Notes under the pieces: generated by a model
The model's input: the letters and a program-made list of their open reading frames with translations, nothing else
Databases searched by the model: none
What the model was told of the DNA's origin: nothing
NCBI RefSeq assembly: GCF_003010955.1
Contig: NZ_PGGO01000034.1
Coordinates: 1 to 41,584, forward strand
Direction: 5' to 3'
Length of the DNA stretch: 41,584 bases
Origin: Phyllobacterium brassicacearum
GTDB lineage: Bacteria; Pseudomonadota; Alphaproteobacteria; Rhizobiales; Rhizobiaceae
Shown here: in pieces, positions 6,750-13,751 of the stretch
Layout: every line of letters starts with the position of its first letter
Position numbering within the stretch: position 1 is the first letter of the stretch
Program-made: the position numbers and the translations under genes

Positions 6750-7732
6750 CGCGTTTGCTCCTTGTTCGCGTTGTCGATGGACACGGTCAAGGACCGGCCA
6801 GAGGCCGGCATGCATCCGCAGGACCGCAACGCATGTGAAGGACGGCGAAGGACGGATGATTTTGGACCGCGAGGAATGGCCGCAGGACAGGGGAAAATCA
6901 TTCGGACCCGCCGTTGCTTGCCGGGCAGACGGTCTTAGTGCTCCATTGTCAAGACAACGCCCGAACAAGAGCAATAACGCCGTGATTTCGACCAACCTCA
7001 GTTCATCCAGATCAACGAAGGCATCACAATCCGGTCGGCCAGGATGATGCCACGTGGTTTTCGATATCGGCTTTCATCGGCGGCACCAACCAGTGACTAC
7101 GCGGGGCTACGGACTTCACAGCACCATCGCGCTCAAGGCATCCCAAGGCTGCAGGGCCGGATATACAGCGCCATCACGGAAAGCAGACCCCACGAAGGGC
7201 ATGCCCACTTGCACACGCCCAATGCCAACATTGGCTATGGCCAGCGTTCGCCAGGTTCTAGTGCAACACGAAAGAGACTGGACGACACGACCCTGATGGC
7301 GGCGGTCATTCCGCGGCAGGGAACCGCGACGCAGCAGGATCTGCCCCGAAACCGGGCTCTTGACATGCGGCGGCGCTCTTGCACCGGCGTAGCACTGCAG
7401 TCAGGAAGTGGAGTGGATGGACTGCTGACTCTCCGGAAAGGTGTTTTTTCTGCCCGGAAGGGCCGAAGCGAGATCCGGCAAGGATCGAACGCAGCCGGCG
7501 AGGTTGGAACGCGCTGTCATGGGGCGCCGTTGACATCACCGAGCCGGAGAAAAAACTGGTGTGCCGTAAGGCACTCGCCACTCAAGCGACTAGCGTGGGG
7601 AAAGGGACCGCTTTGCAGGTCGAGCAACCGGATCGCGATCACCGGATGCTCTGCTGCCTCTAGCGCCTCGTGTGTCTCGGCCCCATCTTGTTTTTGAGGG
7701 TAATGCCCGTCAGCAAGGGATGAACTAAATGT
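6750..7732. other. About 1 kb without a convincing gene
   Basis: Six-frame reading gives only arginine/serine-rich frames with no family features. The one recognisable piece is at 7002-7031 (+), where FIQINE is encoded by the same 19 bases as in the DUF736 gene. It is followed by a diverged stretch, so it is a relic of a DUF736 copy. The rest looks like decayed backbone DNA between DUF736 and the VbhA-like antitoxin. A toxin partner for that antitoxin was looked for on both strands and not found. Confidence 0.5.
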
Positions 7733-7945
7733 CTACTTGGTGCCGAGAATGGCCTTAACGCGCGGCAGCATTTCGGCAAGTTCGATCTCACCGGCAATGA
7801 AAGCCTCAAAGACCGGCTGGCAGGCCGGGTTCGGTCGAAGGCCCTCGATGGCGTTCGACCGAAAGGCACTGCGCACCATCTTGCGGCGGAGTTCCATTTC
7901 CTCCAGGGTGATGGCCGGGGCCTTCCGTTTGACTGCGACTGCCAT
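7733..7945 (-). CDS. VbhA-like antitoxin, no Fic toxin beside it
   Basis: A 70-aa protein with AGGAGG 7 bases before the ATG. Residues from ITLEEMELRRKMVRSAFRSNAIEGLRPNP through VFEAFIAGEIELAEML match the layout of the VbhA antitoxin domain. This includes the inhibitory [S/T]xxxE[G/N] motif (SNAIEG), whose Glu blocks ATP in Fic AMPylating toxins. In the classic pair the Fic gene follows the antitoxin directly. Here the DNA downstream on this strand (7000-7730) has no HPFxxGNGR-like Fic core. It may be an orphan that guards against an incoming Fic protein or acts as a regulator. Family call from motif reading only. Confidence 0.65.
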   Translation of the reverse strand: MAVAVKRKAPAITLEEMELRRKMVRSAFRSNAIEGLRPNPACQPVFEAFIAGEIELAEMLPRVKAILGTK

Positions 7946-7958
7946 GGAATTCCTCCTG

Positions 7959-8333
7959 CTATGCGGCGGCAGTGAGGGTAAAATCGGCCTCGATCTCATC
8001 GTAAGGGACCCATATTTTTCCGTCTTCGGTTTTCTCGATAAGACCCCATTCGATCAGGGTCGTTACGTCCTCGTGGACGCGCTTGATGCCGCGATCGAGC
8101 GAACGGGCGAGGCCGCGCACGCTTGAGGGGCCGATTTTCTGTAAATGCTCGATCAACTCCCACCGTTTGGGGCTGATCACGGTGAACAGTTGCGCCGGGG
8201 AACTGAAAGTGAGAACCGCAACAGGGTCCTGCGGTTCACCGCTTTTCCATCCCTCTACAAATTCATCGGCCATTTCTGTGATTGCGGCCAGCTCATCGGC
8301 TTCGTGTCGTATCTGGATCACTGCGCGGTTCAT
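7959..8333 (-). CDS. tumA: TumA-type antitoxin (HVO_A0114-like winged helix)
   Basis: A 124-aa DNA-binding protein. The C-terminal 70 residues (LFTVISPKRWELIEHLQKIGPSSVRGLARSLDRGIKRVHEDVTTLIEWGLIEKTEDGKIWVPYDEI) form a winged helix of the HVO_A0114 type. This type is usually the second gene of TumE-like toxin-antitoxin pairs. Its ATG overlaps the stop of the toxin gene (ATGA), and GGAGG lies 8 bases upstream. It would neutralise the toxin and probably repress the pair. The following gene, the VbhA-like antitoxin, is 13 bases away and may be co-transcribed. Confidence 0.7.
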   Translation of the reverse strand: MNRAVIQIRHEADELAAITEMADEFVEGWKSGEPQDPVAVLTFSSPAQLFTVISPKRWELIEHLQKIGPSSVRGLARSLDRGIKRVHEDVTTLIEWGLIEKTEDGKIWVPYDEIEADFTLTAAA

Positions 8334-8614
8334 GGCTTCAACCTCCGTGTGACTTCGGCAAGGAAGTCAATTCTAAGCTGCTCGATGCTGACGAAGGTAT
8401 AGGGCTGTTCTATGCCGTCCAGATGGCAATGATCGCCTTTGCCGCGTTCATTGTCGAAACCAACTATACGTTCGCCGTTTCTGCCGAAAAACAGGCGGTA
8501 TTTGTAGAAATGGCTGCTACCGGGAACCGGTTGCGGTAATTTCCAAACGACCATTTCGACAATCGCGCCGCTGCCCAGGTTACGTTTTCGATACAGGACT
8601 TTTTCGGCTTTCAT
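8330..8614 (-). CDS. tumE: TumE-family toxin (DUF6516)
   Basis: A 94-aa protein with the DUF6516/TumE pattern. It begins with a short beta-rich part (MVVWKLPQPVPGSSHFYKYRLFFG), followed by GERIVGFDNERGKGDHCH and YTFVSIEQLRIDFLAEV. The family is annotated as the toxin of a type II pair; its exact target is not something I can state. It is followed by, and overlaps, the winged-helix antitoxin gene. AAAGGA lies upstream of the ATG. A strong hairpin sits 24 bases upstream of the gene. Confidence 0.7.
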   Translation of the reverse strand: MKAEKVLYRKRNLGSGAIVEMVVWKLPQPVPGSSHFYKYRLFFGRNGERIVGFDNERGKGDHCHLDGIEQPYTFVSIEQLRIDFLAEVTRRLKP

Positions 8615-8638
8615 GTTGTCCTTTATGACATCATTTTA

Positions 8639-8664
8639 GCCCGTTGTCAATTGTGACAACGGGC
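8639..8664. terminator. Hairpin between the 107-aa gene and the TumE gene
   Basis: GCCCGTTGTCA and TGACAACGGGC pair perfectly around the 4-base loop ATTG. Read on the minus strand it follows the stop of the 107-aa gene by 5 bases and is trailed by TAAAAT. It could be a terminator insulating the toxin-antitoxin pair, or an operator. A TGTCATAAAGGACA near-palindrome closer to the toxin start repeats the TGTC/GACA elements. Confidence 0.5.
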
Positions 8665-8669
8665 CGTGA

Positions 8670-8993
8670 TCAGAATATCGGACCGATGCGCTCCCATATG
8701 GTCGGCTCAGGCTTGTGACCTACCTCCGCCAGCATGGCAATGACATCGGCGGGGCGCACGGCGGGGTGCAGGCCATTGATCTCGTAGCCACGTGAGCGGG
8801 CTTCCTCGACGATGGATTCGAGCGTCGGGAATTCCTCAAGGCAGGTTCCAAGCCAGATCTCCGGCTCGTCAAAGTCGGACTCCTCCTCGTAGAAACCTTG
8901 AAGAAAGAAGGTCCGCAGCGGCTTGTCATAGCCGATGACTGCCTCGTCATCGATGCGACCTGCATTGAGTAGGTTGATATAGAAACGGCTCAT
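8670..8993 (-). CDS. Hypothetical acidic protein (107 aa)
   Basis: The product begins MSRFYINLLNAGRIDDEAVIGYDKPLRTFFLQGFYEEE and ends PTIWERIGPIF. It is acidic and has no visible motif. The ATG overlaps the stop of the DUF2958 gene (ATGA), and GGAGGG lies upstream, so it is translated together with it. I do not recognise a named family. Genes like this beside DUF2958 and ArdC-like genes occur in plasmid backbones, so a role in transfer or establishment is only a guess. Confidence 0.65.
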   Translation of the reverse strand: MSRFYINLLNAGRIDDEAVIGYDKPLRTFFLQGFYEEESDFDEPEIWLGTCLEEFPTLESIVEEARSRGYEINGLHPAVRPADVIAMLAEVGHKPEPTIWERIGPIF

Positions 8994-9349
8994 GCCGTAA
9001 TCCCTCCGTTTCGCCGGGCTTCCTCGGCATATTTGGCTAACGTCATTGCCGCCTGAAAGCTGGTATCCCGGTCGGCCTTGAGGCCAAAGGGACCAACGAC
9101 CGATTGCAATTCCTCAAGAGCGACATTCCCTAATTCCGGAAACCCGAACCCAAGATCACACAGGCCGAAGAAAATCCCAAAGTCGGGATCATATTCAGTT
9201 AGCAACCAAGTGGCGCGGCCTGTCGGCATGAAGAGTTTGACAACCGGCTTGAAATCGACTGGGGCACTCCCCTCTTCGGAACGGGCGGCATTTATCCGGT
9301 AGTTTTTTACCATCTGTGCAAGTTGTTCATTGGTGATGAGGTCAGACAT
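8990..9349 (-). CDS. DUF2958 domain protein
   Basis: A 119-aa protein with the DUF2958 pattern: LITNEQLAQMV, then PVVKLFMPTGRATWLLTEYDPDFGIFFGLCDLGFGFPELGNVALEEL. The family is widespread on mobile elements next to antirestriction and single-strand-binding genes. Its function is unknown. AAGGAG lies 8 bases upstream of the ATG. It lies downstream of the ArdC-like gene on the same strand, 85 bases apart. The two leaders share a repeated sequence. Confidence 0.8.
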   Translation of the reverse strand: MSDLITNEQLAQMVKNYRINAARSEEGSAPVDFKPVVKLFMPTGRATWLLTEYDPDFGIFFGLCDLGFGFPELGNVALEELQSVVGPFGLKADRDTSFQAAMTLAKYAEEARRNGGITA

Positions 9350-9395
9350 TCAGTTTTCTCCTTTTGTCCGCGAAGCGGTCTTCCTGTCCCCGCAA

Positions 9396-9437
9396 GGGGC
9401 AGGAGCCTGGCTCTCCCGAGCAATTGGCGACCGATCA
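9396..9437 (-). repeat. Leader repeat, copy upstream of DUF2958
   Basis: This copy shares GGGCAGGAGCC, TCCCGAGCAAT and GGCGA-CCGATC blocks with the sequence at 10407-10452. It lies about 50 bases before the DUF2958 start and touches the end of the ArdC-like coding sequence. An adjacent imperfect hairpin (CCTGTCCCC, GCAA loop, GGGGCAGG, 9383-9403) may be part of the same element. Confidence 0.5.
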
Positions 9438-10373
9438 GGCGGCCGCGCGGTTTTCTTCGTCCACCTCGGTTTGTGTGGATGCGACTGGTTGCAAGCTGTG
9501 CAAGAAAGCAACGGCGCGCTCGGCATGCGATGCTGCCTGAAAGATTGCGCGCCTGTCGTTCTTCAGGACCTTCAACCAGCCTGAAATATAAGCGGCGTGA
9601 TCGTCGCGGGGTTCGATGGCAAGACCGAGATCAGCGGCGAGGAAAACGCTGCCGAGTTCCGCAACCAGTTCCTCGCGCGCGTAACCTTCGTCACCCCATG
9701 CCTTGCGGCCGAGGTCACGGTTGAGGCGCGTTTCATGACGCGTCCAGTGGATGCATTCATGTCCAAGGGTTGCGGCATGGGCTTCTGCGGAAACAAAGGC
9801 CTCAAAGACGGGCATGGCGATGAAATCAGCATCGATGCGGTAATAGGCCTGATTGCCACCTTCACAGATGTCGGCGCCAAGATTGCCATAAAACGCATCG
9901 ACACGCGGTATGCGGGCTTTCGCTTGTAATCCGTCCGGCGCCTTCGCCTTGGCTGAATAATCAGCCGGCAAACCTTCGATCTGATCGGTGTTGAACACAC
10001 TATAGCCCTTCAGATAGGGAATGCGGCGCTCGACCTCTTCGCCCTGCTCGTCTTCTTCTTTGCGTTCGATAGCGTTGGCGTAGATGACAAGCGTGGATCT
10101 TTCACCCTTGCGGACCTGTCCGCCGAGTTCATGCGCCTGTTTGTAGGTCATCCAGAACGGTGACTGATACCCCTTCTCTGCCGCTTCCATCCATAGGAGA
10201 ACGGTGTTGATGCCGCGGTAGGCGACGCCATTGTGGCGCAAGGGACGAACCGGCGAGCCGCAGGCACCCCATGGCTGCATCCATGGTCTTGTTCCCGCCT
10301 CCAGCTGTTCAATAATCCTGGCGGTGATACGCACATAAATATCGGCGCGCGGTGTGGTGTCTGGCTTGGTCAT
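9435..10373 (-). CDS. ArdC-like antirestriction/zincin-like metallopeptidase (DUF1738)
   Basis: A 312-aa protein. The N-terminal part (residues 1-130) is the ssDNA-binding ArdC-N type region: DIYVRITARIIEQLEAGTRPWMQPW, then RHNGVAYRGINTVLLWMEAAEKGYQSPFWMTYKQAHELGGQVRKGE. The C-terminal part is a zincin-like peptidase domain with HECIH (HExxH) and RLNRDLG downstream. ArdC proteins protect entering plasmid DNA from restriction. The ATG at 10373 has AAGGAA 8 bases upstream. An ATG at 10391 and a longer open frame exist but are not family-like. Confidence 0.85.
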   Translation of the reverse strand: MTKPDTTPRADIYVRITARIIEQLEAGTRPWMQPWGACGSPVRPLRHNGVAYRGINTVLLWMEAAEKGYQSPFWMTYKQAHELGGQVRKGERSTLVIYANAIERKEEDEQGEEVERRIPYLKGYSVFNTDQIEGLPADYSAKAKAPDGLQAKARIPRVDAFYGNLGADICEGGNQAYYRIDADFIAMPVFEAFVSAEAHAATLGHECIHWTRHETRLNRDLGRKAWGDEGYAREELVAELGSVFLAADLGLAIEPRDDHAAYISGWLKVLKNDRRAIFQAASHAERAVAFLHSLQPVASTQTEVDEENRAAA

Positions 10374-10722
10374 CGGCTTGTTCCTTTTCATCTGCTCTTG
10401 CCCGGCGGGCAGGAGCCCTGCTCCTGCTCCCGAGCAATCGGCGATCCGATCGGAAAAGTGGGGGGCAAGCAGAAAATCGGCAGGGGTGTCCCCGGTCTGC
10501 ACAAGCGGAGCGGAGCGAAGCGCGGAAGATGGGGGATGCCGATTATCTGCTTGTTGGGGAGAAAACGGCGGCCGTTGTCTCCCCTCCCCCTTCGCAAGCA
10601 AAGGGCGGCGCAGCCGCGCCGCTTCTATGGGAGTGGGTATTTAAGAAACACGGAAGGCAATCGACTTTCGAGATTTCATAATGTAGATCGATCAGGCCAG
10701 GTCGGTTCACAGGGAGCGCACA
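10374..10722. other. Non-coding region with three stacked inverted repeats
   Basis: There is no gene here apart from the leader of the ArdC-like gene. Three dyads follow one another. CAAGCAGAAAATCGGCA (10466-10482) pairs with TGCCGATTATCTGCTTG (10537-10553) at 16 of 17 positions. GGAGAAAACGGC pairs with GCCGTTGTCTCC (about 10558-10581) at 11 of 12. GCGGCGC pairs with GCGCCGC (about 10608-10625). It may be an RNA leader, a control region or a transfer/replication site. Confidence 0.5.
10407..10452 (-). repeat. Leader repeat, copy upstream of the ArdC-like gene
   Basis: This partner of the 9396-9437 copy lies 34 bases before the ArdC-like start. Within it GCAGGAG and CTCCTGC can pair around CCCTG. 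Two co-oriented genes with the same leader block suggests a shared regulator or RNA element, or that one leader was copied from the other. Confidence 0.5.
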
Positions 10723-10920
10723 ATGAAGGACCTTCTGTTCAAGCCGCAGCTACCAATTTGGCTGTACGGCCTCATAGGCGGTGTTTCGGCTATTATAGGG
10801 GGCCGCATTTCCGACGCCTTCGGCTGGCCGGATTATACCAATCCCTTTCTCACCGGCGTGATCTGCTTTTTTCTCGCAATAGCGTTGACCCTGCTGCGCA
10901 ATGGGGTGAAACAGCGATAG
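10723..10920 (+). CDS. Small two-helix membrane protein (65 aa)
   Basis: The product starts MKDLLFKPQLPIWLYGLIGGVSAIIGGRISDAFGWPDYTNPFLTGVICFF. It has two hydrophobic segments (about residues 12-28 and 42-59) with a Gly-rich first helix and a basic C-terminus. GGGAG lies upstream of the ATG. The reading frame, start context and hydrophobic pattern support a real inner-membrane peptide. I do not recognise it. Confidence 0.55.
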   Translation: MKDLLFKPQLPIWLYGLIGGVSAIIGGRISDAFGWPDYTNPFLTGVICFFLAIALTLLRNGVKQR

Positions 10921-11401
10921 GAGCGCTGAATGTGCCAACCCTCCGCGCGTCTTGCACCATCCAATTTCTAAACGTCTGATGGTTCGGCTTATTGGGGCGG
11001 CTACAAGAACAGCGCCCCCTCCTTCAAGCGAGAGCGATCGTCACTCGAATGAGCCAAGACAGCAGGCTAGCTTGGTGCCGGAGGCATAGAGCGCGGCCGC
11101 TATGCGGCTCGCCCGATTTCTTCACCACGAACTGCGTTTTGTACAATAACGGAAGTTAGGGACAAACGTTGATTTGAAAACGCAGTTGGCATGTCAAATT
11201 TGTTGGCTGAGCGTAGCAATTGGTGGCAGATTTCAATCGGCGATCCAACGTGGCCGGCGAAGCATGAAGCGCGCACGGCTTTCGAATTTCCTCCGGCGAC
11301 GCTTGATCCGAACGCTCGCCCGTCAATCGGCCCCTATTGGTCATGGCCCGTTCTGCGTCGCTTACGCCGTTGGCGTTGCCTACGGCATATATTAAGCTCT
11401 T
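10921..11401. other. Intergenic region before the DNA ligase
   Basis: No convincing gene. A perfect 11-bp inverted repeat, AACTGCGTTTT (11130-11140) and AAAACGCAGTT (11177-11187), encloses a 36-base AT-rich stretch. A small GCCGC-TAT-GCGGC hairpin lies near 11095-11107. The region may contain the ligase promoter or mark the edge of the backbone, but nothing decides this. Confidence 0.4.
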
Positions 11402-12448
11402 ATGATGGCAAAGCGTCCCTCACAGAAGCTACGGACAATCGGACTGCTCTCCGATCTCGATGCTCCACTGAAAAGCCAACCGCGCAAACAGCGGGATCCA
11501 CGCCAGCCACAGCTCGCATTCGATCCTATGCCGGATCGCATAGAGCCATGTCTTGCTCTGCTGAAACCAAAACCGCCGTCTGGTCCAGATTGGGTCTTTG
11601 AGGTGAAATGGGACGGTTACCGGCTCGCCGTCCATGCTGGCGGAGATGGCGTGCGCGTGATCACACGGGGCGGCCATGACTGGACGCACCGGTTTCCATT
11701 AATTGCACAGGCTGCGAAAGACCTCGGGACGACACTGATCCTCGATGGCGAGGCCGTGGTGCTGGACGAAGAAGGGCGTTCGGATTTCGGGCTGCTTCAG
11801 CAGGCCCTCGGCGGGCGAGGAGGCAAGCGCAAAGCGTCGGAGGCCAACTTCTACGCTTTCGACCTGCTCTATTTCGATGGCCACGACATTTCCCGCCTTG
11901 AATTTGCCGAGCGCAGGCACGTGCTGCAGGAGCTGTTGAAGGATCAAAGCGGCGTCATCCGCCTATCCGAAGAAATCGAGGCTGATGGAGCAGAATTGCT
12001 GAGAGCCGCATGTGCACATGGGCTCGAAGGCATCATCGCAAAGCATAAACGGCGACCCTATCACTCCGGTCGAACCGGTGACTGGCTCAAGATCAAGTGC
12101 GTCCAAAGTGAAAGCTTTTTCATCGTCGGCTGGGAACCTTCACGAGTAGCGTTTGGCGGCATCGGCCGCCTGCTTCTGGCGGCCTACAAAGGACACGATC
12201 TGGTCTACGTCGGGGGCGTGGGAACCGGCTTCAATGAGCGCACGGCGACGGCGCTTCGCAAGCAGCTCGAAAAGCTCAAGACGTCGAACCCGGCGGTACC
12301 GATCAAGCGAAAGGGGGCCAACTTCGTTCTGCCGACCTTGATCGCGGAAATTGAATTTCGGGCTTGGACGCAGGACGGAAAGCTCCGCCACCCTTCTTAT
12401 AAGGGTCTGCGCGAGGTTCAGGACAACGCCGCTGTATATAAGATTTGA
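11402..12448 (+). CDS. ligD: LigD-type ATP-dependent DNA ligase (stand-alone ligase domain)
   Basis: A 348-aa ligase. The nucleotidyl-transfer lysine is in EVKWDGYR (K69). LILDGEAVVL, FYAFDLLYFDG, LEGIIAKHKRRPY and DWLKIKC give motifs III to V. An OB-fold follows (FIVGWEPSR, GGIGRLLLAAYKG, YVGGVGTGF). The N-terminal extension of about 45 residues is typical of NHEJ ligases. No polymerase or 3'-phosphoesterase domain is fused and no Ku gene is in the window. It should seal double-strand breaks with Ku made elsewhere. The ATG at 11402 or 11405 may be used; neither has a strong ribosome site. Confidence 0.85.
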   Translation: MMAKRPSQKLRTIGLLSDLDAPLKSQPRKQRDPRQPQLAFDPMPDRIEPCLALLKPKPPSGPDWVFEVKWDGYRLAVHAGGDGVRVITRGGHDWTHRFPLIAQAAKDLGTTLILDGEAVVLDEEGRSDFGLLQQALGGRGGKRKASEANFYAFDLLYFDGHDISRLEFAERRHVLQELLKDQSGVIRLSEEIEADGAELLRAACAHGLEGIIAKHKRRPYHSGRTGDWLKIKCVQSESFFIVGWEPSRVAFGGIGRLLLAAYKGHDLVYVGGVGTGFNERTATALRKQLEKLKTSNPAVPIKRKGANFVLPTLIAEIEFRAWTQDGKLRHPSYKGLREVQDNAAVYKI

Positions 12449-12573
12449 TCTGTTTTTGCGCCGATTCCTGCGCGCTCGTTCTTCCTACTCCCAATAGCTA
12501 AATAGGAAACGATTCACCAACGGGATAAGATGGTCTCAGGAGACGCTCCGATTACGGGCGCGTTGGGGGGACC

Positions 12574-13041
12574 ATGCTAACTCGTCGAGGTCTGCGTGGA
12601 GCCATGCTTGTGGCTTCAGCTCAGCTGGCCATTGTTGTTGTTTTAACGCTTGTTTCTGCCAACGCAGAACCGCATTCGGCTCCTGCACTCACGGCTAAAC
12701 TGAAAATGGCTTGCGGTCAGTCGGATGTGATCTGGAAGTATATTGTGAGCGTGATGGGTGGAAATCAAGCCATCGTGAACAATGGCAATCGTGGCAGACA
12801 GGGTGAATCGATTCGCCACTTCTTGCTCTATCCCGACAACAGCTGGGTCCTGATCTACGACTTCTTTATACGCGGACGCCCAAGCGAAGAAGATCAAGCC
12901 TGCATTGTGGCCAGCGGTTCACAAGAAACAGCCTACGAATCCACCAATCTATTGGTCTATGAGCTTCCTAAAGAGTGGATGGGTAAGCGCTTAAAGGACG
13001 TTCCTCCGCCGATGCTTGATGGGACACGGGTTATTTACTAG
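12574..13041 (+). CDS. Exported hypothetical protein (155 aa)
   Basis: The N-terminus MLTRRGLRGAMLVASAQLAIVVVLTLVSANA is a typical Sec signal peptide with cleavage likely after ANA. The mature part has two cysteines (in KMACGQSD and DQACIVASG) that could form a disulfide. It also has a region HFLLYPDNSWVLIYDFFIRG that looks like part of a small beta-rich periplasmic domain. A G-run precedes the ATG. I do not recognise a named family. Nothing nearby suggests an operon. Confidence 0.6.
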   Translation: MLTRRGLRGAMLVASAQLAIVVVLTLVSANAEPHSAPALTAKLKMACGQSDVIWKYIVSVMGGNQAIVNNGNRGRQGESIRHFLLYPDNSWVLIYDFFIRGRPSEEDQACIVASGSQETAYESTNLLVYELPKEWMGKRLKDVPPPMLDGTRVIY

Positions 13042-13161
13042 GCCAACAGGCGCGCGGGCCTCCCAAAACCAAACTTAGTTCGCAGAGATAGACGCCGGGG
13101 TTCCGTATCATCTACTTGTGAAAAAGGCATCTGCGCAAAATACCAAATTCACACATGCGAA

Positions 13162-13235
13162 ATGCCTTCCGTGCTTTGGTCGAAAGGATCAAAGCGATAT
13201 CCTTTGATCCTGTCGAGTAAGGGCACGGAAGGCAT
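13162..13235. repeat. 74-base nested hairpin (palindromic element)
   Basis: Outer arms ATGCCTTCCGTGC (13162-13174) and GCACGGAAGGCAT (13223-13235) are perfect. Inner arms AGGATCAAAG (13185-13194) and CTTTGATCCT (13202-13211) are also perfect, around CGATATC. Short TCGA blocks pair between them. The whole stretch folds as one long rod with small bulges. It could be a dispersed palindromic repeat, a MITE, a bidirectional terminator between the exported protein and DUF2905, or a small RNA. Confidence 0.6.
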
Positions 13236-13315
13236 GGGGCAAGTGTGACGGGATGGCTCTCGATTATCAGCCGAGTTACACTTGGATGCATGAGCCGTTT
13301 ATAAGCCTAGCGGTT

Positions 13316-13516
13316 CTAACGATTGATCAGCCAGAGAACCACTGAGAGCGCAATGCCGAAAAGCAGGCCAGTGGCGATTGGGATGTAAATGGTGAAATTC
13401 CCGCGCTCGATCAGAATGTCGCCCGGCAGTCTTCCAAAGCCAACGCGCGTGAGCCACGGCCAGAAAATGCCGACCGCAACGATAACAAGACCGGTAATGA
13501 TCAGGATTCGGGACAT
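13316..13516 (-). CDS. DUF2905 family membrane protein (66 aa)
   Basis: Reads MSRILIITGLVIVAVGIFWPWL, then GFGRLPGDILIERGNFTIYIPI and a second hydrophobic helix ending VVLWLINR. This is the standard DUF2905 architecture of two membrane helices flanking the GRLPGDI motif. The function is unknown. The ATG at 13516 gives the usual family length; a GTG nine bases upstream is an alternative. The neighbours are unrelated, so it is probably transcribed alone. Confidence 0.85.
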   Translation of the reverse strand: MSRILIITGLVIVAVGIFWPWLTRVGFGRLPGDILIERGNFTIYIPIATGLLFGIALSVVLWLINR

Positions 13517-13751
13517 GGGGTACACATGCTATGGGTCGTAATTTTCGTCGGTCGACCAAATGATGATTGAATTTCCAAACAATGCTGCTGATTCATGCTC
13601 GTTGACATCTTTGTTTGGCTTTGCGGAACCGTGGGCGAATAGCCATACTATTCAAGGCAGCGCTTGGATGAAAGAACGATGATGCTTTTAGAGCAGCTTC
13701 AACGGTCGCTTTAGTCCGGGACATGACCCGAGAAATGCGGAGATCTTAGGG

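Noticed and set aside
7044-7697. 217-codon frame in the gene-poor region
   Set aside because: Composition is Arg/Ser-rich and random-looking, with no ribosome site and no recognisable segment.
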